Position numbers and translations under genes: made by a program. The notes beneath the pieces are model-generated. The model did no database searches. It worked only from the letters and a program-made list of their open reading frames with translations, and was not told the origin of the DNA. Below, one piece after another: positions 23,991 through 31,198 of a stretch of DNA of 31,198 nucleotides. Positions within the stretch are counted from its first letter, which is position 1. The number at the start of each line of letters is the position of its first letter. The DNA is from CAYJFG01 sp051881695 (GTDB lineage: Bacteria > Bacillota > Clostridia > Oscillospirales > Acutalibacteraceae), in the NCBI GenBank assembly GCA_051881695.1, contig JBJEQJ010000031.1, positions 1 through 31,198 of the forward strand, in the 5' to 3' direction.

Positions 23991-26765
23991 ATGATGCAAA
24001 ACAAATTTAGAAAGTGTTTATCTGTAGCATTATCTGCTGTTATGCTTGCAGGTGTAATGTGCATAGCACCGGTAACAACAGGAGCAGTAAAGTCAGCAGA
24101 GAATCAAATTGCGGTTACAGATAACGCGGAGCAAGCAGGTCTTACTTACGGAGATTATGAGTACAAGGTTCTTGACGATGGAACAGTGGAGATTACCGAG
24201 TACAAAGGAAGTACCGCTAATCTTACTATTGCAAGCTCAATAGCCGGAAGGAGAGTTACCAGAATAGCAACAGAGGCTTTTAGAGGAAACGCTAATATTG
24301 CTAATGTGGTAATTCCTGACAGCATTAAATTTTTGGGGTATCGTGCATTTGCCGATTGTTCAAGATTGGCAACGCTGACAATTGGCAGCGGCGTTAAAGA
24401 GCTTGGTACATCTTGGAGCGACGCTCAGACATTTATTAATTGTAAATCTTTAAGAAAAGTAACAATTAAAAGCGGTGCGAATCCCATAGGAGTGGGATCT
24501 TTTGCCGGATGTAGTTCACTTATCAGCATTAATATTCCAAGCTCTGTTCTGACAATAGGTGATAGTGCCTTTGAAAACTGCTCCGCCTTATCAGCTATAG
24601 CTATACCGGGCAGCGTTAAAACAATAGGCAATAGTGCTTTTGCCGGATGTAAAAGTATTACCTCGCTTTCTATAAGCTATGGAGTTACTTCAATAGGAAG
24701 CAATGCTTTTTATAATTGCTCAAGAATTGCTACGGTCAATATTCCTGACAGCGTGACGTTTTTGGGGTATCGTGCATTTGGTGATTGCTTAAGATTATCA
24801 ACATTAACAATCGGCAGCAAGGTAAAGGAAATAGGAACATCCTGGAGTAATGCCGATACTTTTATCAATTGTTCTTCTCTTAAAAAAGTCACTGTAAAAA
24901 GCGGTGCAAATCCTTTTGGTAACAGGGCATTTTATGGATGTAAAGCCTTGCAGGAGATAAATATTCCAAGCACAGCTACATCAATAGGAGACAGCGCTTT
25001 TTACGGTTGCTCCTCATTAACTTCGTTAAAAATTCCGGGAAGTGTAAAAAGTATTGGAGCAAGTGCTTATAAAGGCTGTAAGAATATATCATCTGTAACC
25101 TTTAATTATGGACTGATTTCAATCGGAAGCGAAGCATTTACAGGATTATCGAGAATAAAAACAATAGTTATTCCGGATAGTGTAAAATCACTGGGCTATA
25201 AAGCCTTTGGAGATTGCACAGGCTTATCAACATTGACAATCGGCAGCGGAGTAAATGAGATTGGTACCTCATGGAGCGATGCAGATACCTTTATTAATTG
25301 TACGGCTCTGCAGAAGGTTACTATCAAAAACGGCGCTGATCCTATAGGGAACGGGGCGTTTTCCGGATGCAGCTCTTTAAACAGCATAAACATTCCCGCT
25401 TCTGTTCTTTCGATAGGTGACAGTGCTTTTCGTGACTGTATATCCTTGAAATCAATTTCTATACCCGGAAATACGCTGACCATAGGTGACAGTGCCTTTG
25501 AGAATTGTAAATCTCTTTCTGCATTGACTATGGGAAAAGGAGTATTAAGTATTGGAAGACAAGCGTTTTCAAAATGTATAAGCTTAACAAATGTTACAAT
25601 ACCGGATAGCGTTACTTCCTTAGGGTATAAAACCTTTGGCGATTGCAGCAAGCTAAAAGCAGTGATAATAGGAAGCGGAGTTATTGATATTGGAACATCT
25701 TGGGGTGATGCAGATACCTTTATTAATTGTACTTCATTGAAAGCAGTTACTATTAAAGATGGTGCTGACCCAATAGGACCCAGAGCTTTCTCCGGCTGCT
25801 CCTCATTAACTACTGTAATTATTCCAAGCTCTGTGTTAGAAATAGGTAATGTGCAATTAAACGCAGATAACCTTAAAGATGAAGGTGTATTTTACGGCTG
25901 TCCTAAATCACTTACAATATACGGAAAAACAGGCTCATTTGCACAGCAGTTTGCAAGAGCAAACGGCATTTATTTTAAAGTATATGCAAAAGTAAGCTCC
26001 GTAAAGCTTAACACAACAAGCCTGAGCTACCCAACAGGCAAAAGCGGAACCTTTAAGGCGACAATATCTCCGAGCAATGCAAGCAATAAAGTGCTTAGCT
26101 GGAAGTCCTCCAATACAAAGGTTGCAACAGTTGATTCTAACGGAAAACTTACTGCAAAGGGCGTAGGCACAGCAACAATAACCTGCGCTGCTACAGACGG
26201 CAGCGGAAAATATGCAACCTGCAAGGTAACTGTATACCAAGGCGTAACCTCAATTAAGCTCAACACAAATAAAATAATATGGCCGGTTGGCAAAAGCGGC
26301 ACGTTTAAAGCGACAGTTTCGCCGAGCAATGCGGTAAACAAGGCTGTAACGTGGAAATCATCGAACACAAGGGTTGCAACGGTAGACTCCAAGGGCAAGC
26401 TCACCGCAAAGGGTGTGGGCAAGGCTACAATTACCTGTACTGCAAAGGACGGAAGCGGAAAGTATGCAACGTGCACAGTATATGTAACGCCGAAAACACC
26501 GACAAACCTAACGGTTAAAAAGGCCTCAGCCACAAGCGCCGCTATAAGCTGGAGCAAGCAGACAGGCGCTAAGGGGTATATGATTTACCGCAGTACATCT
26601 AAAAACGGAACATATACTAAGATAAAGACTACAACATCTACGAAATATACAAACACAGGGCTTAAAAAGGGCAAGACCTATTACTATAAGGTAAGAGCAT
26701 ATGTAACAATAGGCAATATGAATTATTTAAGTCCTGCAACAAGCGCAAAGGGAATAAAGCTGTAA
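23991..26765 (+). CDS. secreted BspA-like leucine-rich repeat protein (LRR_5, two Big_2, FN3)
   Basis: A 924-residue surface or secreted protein. AAAGGAGG precedes two possible ATGs (23991, 23994). The signal peptide is about 1-32. Residues 50-660 are LRR_5 (BspA-type) repeats of about 23 residues, with the core IPxSVxxIGxxAFxxC. Two Big_2 Ig-like domains follow (about 665-749 and 750-834; SVKLNTTSLSYP and SIKLNTNKIIWP). An FN3 domain closes the protein (838-924). The LRRs are grouped into an exact 143-residue (429-bp) super-repeat seen four times, marked by GTSW(S/G)xAxTFINC at 24405, 24834, 25263 and 25692. BspA-like proteins mediate adhesion and protein binding; the ligand is unknown. There is no dockerin or LPXTG signal, and the strong terminator follows at 26778. 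Confidence 0.93.
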   Translation: MMQNKFRKCLSVALSAVMLAGVMCIAPVTTGAVKSAENQIAVTDNAEQAGLTYGDYEYKVLDDGTVEITEYKGSTANLTIASSIAGRRVTRIATEAFRGNANIANVVIPDSIKFLGYRAFADCSRLATLTIGSGVKELGTSWSDAQTFINCKSLRKVTIKSGANPIGVGSFAGCSSLISINIPSSVLTIGDSAFENCSALSAIAIPGSVKTIGNSAFAGCKSITSLSISYGVTSIGSNAFYNCSRIATVNIPDSVTFLGYRAFGDCLRLSTLTIGSKVKEIGTSWSNADTFINCSSLKKVTVKSGANPFGNRAFYGCKALQEINIPSTATSIGDSAFYGCSSLTSLKIPGSVKSIGASAYKGCKNISSVTFNYGLISIGSEAFTGLSRIKTIVIPDSVKSLGYKAFGDCTGLSTLTIGSGVNEIGTSWSDADTFINCTALQKVTIKNGADPIGNGAFSGCSSLNSINIPASVLSIGDSAFRDCISLKSISIPGNTLTIGDSAFENCKSLSALTMGKGVLSIGRQAFSKCISLTNVTIPDSVTSLGYKTFGDCSKLKAVIIGSGVIDIGTSWGDADTFINCTSLKAVTIKDGADPIGPRAFSGCSSLTTVIIPSSVLEIGNVQLNADNLKDEGVFYGCPKSLTIYGKTGSFAQQFARANGIYFKVYAKVSSVKLNTTSLSYPTGKSGTFKATISPSNASNKVLSWKSSNTKVATVDSNGKLTAKGVGTATITCAATDGSGKYATCKVTVYQGVTSIKLNTNKIIWPVGKSGTFKATVSPSNAVNKAVTWKSSNTRVATVDSKGKLTAKGVGKATITCTAKDGSGKYATCTVYVTPKTPTNLTVKKASATSAAISWSKQTGAKGYMIYRSTSKNGTYTKIKTTTSTKYTNTGLKKGKTYYYKVRAYVTIGNMNYLSPATSAKGIKL

Positions 26766-26777
26766 AAACAGATTAAG

Positions 26778-26822
26778 AATAACCGTCGGGAGATATAAAT
26801 TTTCCCGGCGGTTATTTTTTTG
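26778..26822 (+). terminator. terminator of the LRR protein gene
   Basis: AATAACCGTCGGGA (26778-26791) pairs with TCCCGGCGGTTATT (26803-26816), with one mismatch, followed by a T run. Confidence 0.88.
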
Positions 26823-26894
26823 AAAAAGCCTGTTACAGCAAAGGAAAAGCACCGGAAGATTACCTGCAATGATTACCTAAGATATTTCGCCGCC

Positions 26895-26924
26895 TTGCTG
26901 TTTTGTATACAATTATGATACAAT
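26895..26924 (+). promoter_or_regulatory. promoter of the two-component system operon
   Basis: TTGCTG (26895-26900) and TACAAT (26919-26924) with 18-bp spacing and an extended -10 TGA. Confidence 0.55.
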
Positions 26925-26997
26925 TTTACAGTACACTTAAGCAAACGCAGAAAAATTGTTTTTAAGTGCAGCATTGCACAGCGGGGAGGTAAAACGT

Positions 26998-27657
26998 ATG
27001 GTAAATATCTTAATTGTTGAGGACGATATTTCAATTTCAAGGCTTATAAAGGTGAGCCTTACGCAGGGCGGATACAGCTGTACCGTTGCAAACGACGGAC
27101 TTGCCGCAGCAGACCTTATAGAAAAGCTGCGCTTTGACCTGATTCTGCTTGATATTATGCTGCCGCATATTGACGGCTACGAGCTGCTCAGATATATCAA
27201 GGAATATAACACCCCGGTAATATTTATTACGGCAAAGTACACTACGCAGGACAAGGTGAAGGGGCTTAAAATGGGGGCGGACGATTATATTGCAAAGCCG
27301 TTTGAGATTTCTGAGCTTCTGGCGCGCGTTGAGGCGGTGCTGAGAAGATACAACAAAACAAAAAGATATATTGATATAAACGGCATTACAATAGATACAA
27401 GCTCCAGAACTGTCAGTAAAAACGGCAGACAGATACAGCTTACTCTTAAAGAATACGAAATGCTTTTGCTTTTTGCACAGAACAAGGGTATAGCGCTTTA
27501 TCGGGAAACAATTTACGAAAGAGTGTGGAACGAGCCGTATATGGGAAATACAAGAACTGTGGATTTACACGTTCAGAGGCTGCGTAAAAAGCTTGACCTG
27601 CAAAACCGGATAGAAGCCGTTTACAAGGTTGGCTACAGGCTGAATGTGCAGGAATAA
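26998..27657 (+). CDS. OmpR/PhoB-family response regulator
   Basis: A 219-residue response regulator. The receiver domain (1-118) has the acidic pair D9/D10, phospho-acceptor D52 (LLDIMLP), T78 and K100 in KPFEISELL. The C-terminal winged helix (about 126-216) has TLKEYEMLLLFA, TRTVDLHVQRLRKKL and YKVGYRL. The ATG at 26998 follows GGGGAGG at 26983-26989; an upstream TTG-initiated extension is not supported. The kinase starts 33 bp downstream. Targets are unknown; the neighbouring FemAB-like gene suggests envelope stress or cell-wall control (inference). Confidence 0.95.
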   Translation: MVNILIVEDDISISRLIKVSLTQGGYSCTVANDGLAAADLIEKLRFDLILLDIMLPHIDGYELLRYIKEYNTPVIFITAKYTTQDKVKGLKMGADDYIAKPFEISELLARVEAVLRRYNKTKRYIDINGITIDTSSRTVSKNGRQIQLTLKEYEMLLLFAQNKGIALYRETIYERVWNEPYMGNTRTVDLHVQRLRKKLDLQNRIEAVYKVGYRLNVQE

Positions 27658-27689
27658 AGCACCCCATAAGTGTTTTGTGAAAGGAGCTT

Positions 27690-29087
27690 ATGCTTATAAT
27701 TATGAAGCTTTTTTGGAAAATATATTGCTTATGCTTTGTTGTTATTATGGCGGTAACGGCAACCGTCGGGCTTGTGCTTATAAACTCCGTTTACAGCATT
27801 GAGCTTGAAAACGCTGTAAGCGCCGCTGCAATAGAAAACGAGTATGCTTTAAAAAGCTTTAAATCTCTTTTGGAAACAGCCGGAGAAAACATAGGCGTTG
27901 AAAGGGCGCAGGTGTATTTCTCGCATTACTTTAACAGCGGCAAAAGCGCAGACACATCTGTTTTGCAAAGGAATATGACCTATAATTTTGAGGTAGGCGG
28001 TCTTGTGGATAATATCGGCAACGGCGAGCAAAGCTATGCTGTAATAGATGAGGAAAACAAGGTTACGCTGCAAACTGTAAGTAAAATAAGCTACAATTCA
28101 AAGGAGTTTTATGTTCAGACGCTTACCGATATTACAGATATTTATAATCAGAGAGAGGACAACATTCGTCTTTACCGCTATGTGCTTATCGGAACGGCGG
28201 TGTCAGGCTCCGCCATATTGCTTGCTTTTTCGCTGTATATTACAAGGCCGTTTAAAAAGCTGTCGGAGGCTACGGGCGAAATATCGCAGGGAAATTTTGA
28301 AAAGCGGATAAGCTACGGAAGGTTTATGTTAAAAAGCGAGGAAACGGCTGACCTTGTAAGGAATTTTAACGTTATGGCGCAGTACATTGAGGACTACACC
28401 GAGGAGCTGAAGCTGTCTGCGAAAAACCGTGAGGACTTTACGGCAAATTTTACGCACGAGATGAAAACGCCAATGACCTCTATAATAGGCTATGCCGATA
28501 TGCTTCGCTCCTATGATTTAAGTCCGGAGCTAAGGAGAGAGTCGGCAGACGCAATTTATAGGGAGGGCAAGCGGCTTGAGGAGCTGTCGCTGAAGCTTTT
28601 GGAGCTTATGGTGCTTAAAAATGAAACGGTGAAGCTTGAAAATATTAGCTGTGCCGCATTATTTAAAGAGGTGCTTGCTTCGGTAAAGTATTTGTCGGAG
28701 AAATATAATATAAAAATAAACAGCAAAATAGATAACGCAGATATTTCAGTCCAGCCGGCGCTTATTAAATCGGTGCTTTATAACCTTATCGACAACGCCT
28801 GCAAGGCGTCAAAAAACGGCGCAGAGATAAATGTCAGGGGTAAATGTGACGGAAAGCATTATGTTATTTCTGTTGAAGATTTCGGCAGGGGAATGTCGCC
28901 GGAGGTAATGGAGAGGATAACACAGCCGTTTTATATGGAGGACAAGTCGAGGTCACGCACTCAGGGCGGCGCAGGGCTGGGACTCAGCCTATGTAAACAG
29001 ATTTTGGAGCTTCACGGCTGTGAGCTTAAATTTAAAAGCAGTGTAGGCATTGGTACGGTTGCTTCCTTTGCATTGCCGACAGGCTGA
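27690..29087 (+). CDS. sensor histidine kinase (HAMP, HisKA, HATPase)
   Basis: A 465-residue membrane kinase. A first membrane helix is at about 10-33, an extracytoplasmic sensor region at about 34-160, a second helix at about 163-184, a HAMP region (185-240), HisKA with the phospho-accepting H256 (FTHEMKTPMTSI), the N box LIDNACKAS (366-374), G1 DFGRGM (397-402) and G2 GGAGLGLSL (426-434). The start is uncertain: AAAGGAG at 27680-27686 is 3 nt before the ATG at 27690 and 15 nt before the ATG at 27702. Partner of the upstream regulator. The signal is unknown. Confidence 0.95.
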   Translation: MLIIMKLFWKIYCLCFVVIMAVTATVGLVLINSVYSIELENAVSAAAIENEYALKSFKSLLETAGENIGVERAQVYFSHYFNSGKSADTSVLQRNMTYNFEVGGLVDNIGNGEQSYAVIDEENKVTLQTVSKISYNSKEFYVQTLTDITDIYNQREDNIRLYRYVLIGTAVSGSAILLAFSLYITRPFKKLSEATGEISQGNFEKRISYGRFMLKSEETADLVRNFNVMAQYIEDYTEELKLSAKNREDFTANFTHEMKTPMTSIIGYADMLRSYDLSPELRRESADAIYREGKRLEELSLKLLELMVLKNETVKLENISCAALFKEVLASVKYLSEKYNIKINSKIDNADISVQPALIKSVLYNLIDNACKASKNGAEINVRGKCDGKHYVISVEDFGRGMSPEVMERITQPFYMEDKSRSRTQGGAGLGLSLCKQILELHGCELKFKSSVGIGTVASFALPTG

Positions 29088-29118
29088 CAGTGGTACAAAA
29101 TAAAAAAGGAGTGAAATA

Positions 29119-29916
29119 ATGAAAAAAATGAAATATGCATTTGCCGGCGCTGCCGTTTTGCTTACTGCAGTTGCGGCTTTCTTTCTGCCCAACCTGTATT
29201 ACGCAGCCAAGGCAAATTTTAACAGTGAAAAAGCTGCGGTTACAATAATTGACCTTGAAACCGAAAGCGAAATACCGCTTAATCCTGCGGAGATATTCAG
29301 TATTTTGTCTTCGTCAGTATATTTTGACGTTCAAAACGGAAGCATTGAAGATTTAAAATTTAATGAGAATGTCAATTTCTTTTATGTCGGCTCGGATAAA
29401 ACTAATGACGAGGTGCTGTCCGATATAGGCGGCATTATTAAAAAGGATTTTAAAGGCATTAAGAACACAAAAATGTACGGCGATATTATAAGTATGCTCG
29501 ATAATATGTCCCAGGTGCTCTACATAAAAAAATACAGCGTTAGCTGCCGTTTTAGTGATGTTTATGATGAAAAAAATGATAAAATGGCGGTGATTTCGCT
29601 TTACTCCGTATGTATTATGTCGGAATACGGCACGTTGAACATACTGTATGAGGAAAGCAATATGTTTATTTACAGTCTGATTTTGCAGCTTGACGGAGAA
29701 GAAAAAACCTATAAGGAGGAAGCAGACGAAATAACAGATGTGCTGTATTCGTTTTATAAGGAAAACGAGGTTTATCCGGAAATTAACTATATTGAAGGCG
29801 TGGATAACAGCCTGACGACAGGTGACTTGGAGGATATTCCCGTGCTTTCCACGGTGGTTTATTTAAATTCGTTTCATCCTATTGAATATGATGCAGAGGT
29901 GATGCAAGAATATTGA
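29119..29916 (+). CDS. membrane-anchored extracytoplasmic protein of unknown function
   Basis: I do not recognise this 265-residue protein. An N-terminal helix (about 7-29), uncleaved or a signal, is followed by a soluble outer domain of mixed alpha/beta character with many acidic residues. There are no clear catalytic motifs. AAAGGAG precedes the ATG, and it lies 31 bp after the histidine kinase. It is therefore likely part of the two-component operon and may be an accessory sensor or an effector of that system, much as YycH/YycI accompany WalK; no sequence match to those is claimed. Confidence 0.7.
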   Translation: MKKMKYAFAGAAVLLTAVAAFFLPNLYYAAKANFNSEKAAVTIIDLETESEIPLNPAEIFSILSSSVYFDVQNGSIEDLKFNENVNFFYVGSDKTNDEVLSDIGGIIKKDFKGIKNTKMYGDIISMLDNMSQVLYIKKYSVSCRFSDVYDEKNDKMAVISLYSVCIMSEYGTLNILYEESNMFIYSLILQLDGEEKTYKEEADEITDVLYSFYKENEVYPEINYIEGVDNSLTTGDLEDIPVLSTVVYLNSFHPIEYDAEVMQEY

Positions 29917-29967
29917 AAAATGATGCATATAAGATACACCTATTATTAAGTTAAGATACATTGCTTT

Positions 29968-30002
29968 CGTAAAATTACTGCTGTTAAAAAGTAAATTTTA
30001 CG
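29968..30002 (+). promoter_or_regulatory. hairpin just upstream of the FemAB-like gene
   Basis: A perfect 9-bp inverted repeat, CGTAAAATT (29968-29976) and AATTTTACG (29994-30002), ends at the start of the GGAG ribosome site (30002-30005) of the next gene. It could be an operator or an RNA hairpin affecting translation. Confidence 0.4.
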
Positions 30003-30013
30003 GAGATGTTATA

Positions 30014-31024
30014 ATGCAAAAGGAATTGTCGGAAAAATTTATTTGCTCCGCCAAAAGAGGAAGCTTTACGCAGTCTGAATATTGGCAGGCGGTTAAAAGC
30101 GGATGGGAGAGCGAGAGGATAATTTTAAAGGATAAAAGCGGCAGTATTACTGCGGATATGCTGGTGCTTATAAAAAGAATTCCTTTTTTTAATACTGCGC
30201 TTATGTATTCGCCCAGAGGTCCTGTGTGTGATTTTGAAAATATGCAGGTTCTTAGGGAGCTGATGTCGGAGATAAAGAAGCTTCAGAAAAGGTACAATGC
30301 CTTTATGCTGAAGCTTGACCCTGCTATAGAGGATAACGAAAAAGCGCTGATTGATAATTTAATAAGCTTAGGCTTTAATTATGCAGGAGATAAGGCAGGC
30401 TACAAAAATATACAGTGCAGAGAAAACTATATTTTAGAGCTTTCCGGAAAAACGCAGGAGGAGGTTTTTAAAGCCTTTAAGCCAAAGTACAGATATAATA
30501 TAAGGCTTGCAATACGCAAGGGTGTAACGTGCGGCAGTTACGGGGCGGAAAAGGTTGACGAATTTTTTGCCCTGCTTAAAGAAACTGCAAAGCGGGATAA
30601 TTTTAAAATACGGCAGAAGGATTACTATATAAAAATGCTGAATGCCTTTGGCGAGCATTGCAGGCTGTATATGTGCCATCTCGGCAATATTCCGCTTTCA
30701 GGGGCGATAACGGTTAATTACGCAGGAAAGGTTCATTACATTTATGGGGCGTCAAGCTCTTCTTACCGGGATTATATGCCTAATTATCTTATGCAGTGGG
30801 AAATGATAAAATGGGCGGTTGAAACAGGCTGTGATATTTACAGCTTTGAGGGTGTTCCGTATTACTATGACGAAAAGCATCCGAATTACGGCGTGTACCG
30901 CTTTAAGAAAGGTTTTAACGGCAGAGTGCTTAACCTTGCCGGTGAATTTGACTATATTTTTAAGCCGTCTGTACGCCTTGCGGTTAATGCGTTTTTCAGG
31001 CTTACGGGAAGAAAACTGCTGTAA
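30014..31024 (+). CDS. FemAB/MurM-family peptidoglycan aminoacyltransferase
   Basis: A 336-residue FemAB-like protein with two GNAT-type halves. Typical sequences are FTQSEYWQAVKSGWESE (18-34), the KPKYRYNIRLAIRKGV linker region (near 155-170) and, in the second half, IYGASSSSYRDYMPNYLMQWEMI and the C-terminal VYRFKKGFNGR. Family members add amino acids from charged tRNA to the murein stem peptide of lipid II, building interpeptide bridges. No long coiled-coil arm is obvious, as in shorter FemX/MurM-like members. A GGAG site lies 8 nt before the ATG. It is 97 bp after the unknown membrane protein and may be read with the two-component operon. Confidence 0.88.
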   Translation: MQKELSEKFICSAKRGSFTQSEYWQAVKSGWESERIILKDKSGSITADMLVLIKRIPFFNTALMYSPRGPVCDFENMQVLRELMSEIKKLQKRYNAFMLKLDPAIEDNEKALIDNLISLGFNYAGDKAGYKNIQCRENYILELSGKTQEEVFKAFKPKYRYNIRLAIRKGVTCGSYGAEKVDEFFALLKETAKRDNFKIRQKDYYIKMLNAFGEHCRLYMCHLGNIPLSGAITVNYAGKVHYIYGASSSSYRDYMPNYLMQWEMIKWAVETGCDIYSFEGVPYYYDEKHPNYGVYRFKKGFNGRVLNLAGEFDYIFKPSVRLAVNAFFRLTGRKLL

Positions 31025-31062
31025 AAAAGAGGTATTGACAATTTTCGGTCAATACCTCTTTT
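31025..31062 (+). terminator. terminator of the FemAB-like gene
   Basis: Perfect 15-bp stem AAAAGAGGTATTGAC (31025-31039) / GTCAATACCTCTTTT (31048-31062). Its TATTGAC/GTCAATA core repeats that of the ilvD terminator at 1532-1566. Confidence 0.9.
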
Positions 31063-31082
31063 AGTGCTTAGCAGAGTTTCAA

Positions 31083-31107
31083 GCCCCCCTTGTCCAAAAA
31101 GTGGGGC
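31083..31107. repeat. small GC-rich hairpin, possible repeat remnant
   Basis: GCCCC (31083-31087) pairs with GGGGC (31103-31107) around CCTTGTCCAAAAAGT. The CCCCCTTGTC part resembles the diverged repeat at 80-130. Confidence 0.35.
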
Positions 31108-31143
31108 ATAGTTTAGTCATGAGAAGAGAGTTTGTGCTAGAAT

Positions 31144-31198
31144 GAATCCCTCCGTCAGGCTTACGCCTGCCACCTCCCTTTAACAAGGGAGGCAGAAA
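31144..31198. repeat. REP-like repeat, inverted copy at the right edge
   Basis: The last 55 bases are the reverse complement of the first 55 of the window apart from one C/T difference in the small loop. It is the same two-hairpin element. Confidence 0.85.

Noticed and set aside
25196..26557. Long antisense frames in the LRR/Big_2 gene
   Set aside because: They are shadows produced by the repetitive coding sequence and have no ribosome sites or domains.

Overview
The window looks like a low-GC, anaerobic Firmicute of the Ruminococcaceae type, probably close to Ruminococcus bromii or a related gut starch degrader. This is inferred from four dockerin-bearing secreted proteins, an AmyE-like GH13 amylase with CBM26-type starch-binding modules and Pro/Thr/Asp linkers, strong AGGAGG ribosome sites, sigma-A-type promoters, and an IlvD that appears to be of the oxygen-sensitive class. 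No cohesin or scaffoldin gene lies in the window, and the species assignment is not proven here.

Left part (1-8050). Two copies of a REP-like palindromic repeat open the window, and an inverted copy closes it, so the window is probably one draft contig that stops at repeats. Next come an M14 metallopeptidase (+), a promoter-terminator pair that could make a ~100-nt RNA, ilvD and an EamA-family exporter (both -), a small membrane protein (+), a tatD-C_GCAxxG pair (-), and a secreted C39-like peptidase (+).

Middle (8067-19760): the starch/dockerin block. A two-gene minus-strand operon encodes a FIVAR-like dockerin protein and a papain-type dockerin protease; the protease has an in-frame TAA inside its signal peptide. 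Divergently lies a 1118-residue CotH-domain protein with an N-terminal starch-binding-like region and a C-terminal dockerin. Then come an orphan 5S rRNA gene with its own promoter and terminator (-), a 907-residue alpha-amylase whose dockerin sits between two CBM26 modules, and a CdaR/PucR-type regulator. The dockerins of the amylase and the CotH protein are so alike that they probably dock to the same cohesin.

Right part (20058-31198): envelope biology. ftsE-ftsX is followed by an M23 coiled-coil murein hydrolase, the usual FtsEX-PcsB/EnvC division-hydrolase set, with a 106-bp tandem repeat between ftsX and the hydrolase. A 120-bp MITE-like element and a strong terminator come next. Then follow a large secreted LRR_5/Big_2/FN3 protein built on an exact 429-bp super-repeat, an OmpR-type two-component system, an unknown membrane-anchored protein, and a FemAB/MurM-like peptidoglycan aminoacyl transferase. 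M14, M23, FtsEX, FemAB and the two-component system give the flanks a cell-wall theme around the secreted starch/dockerin block.
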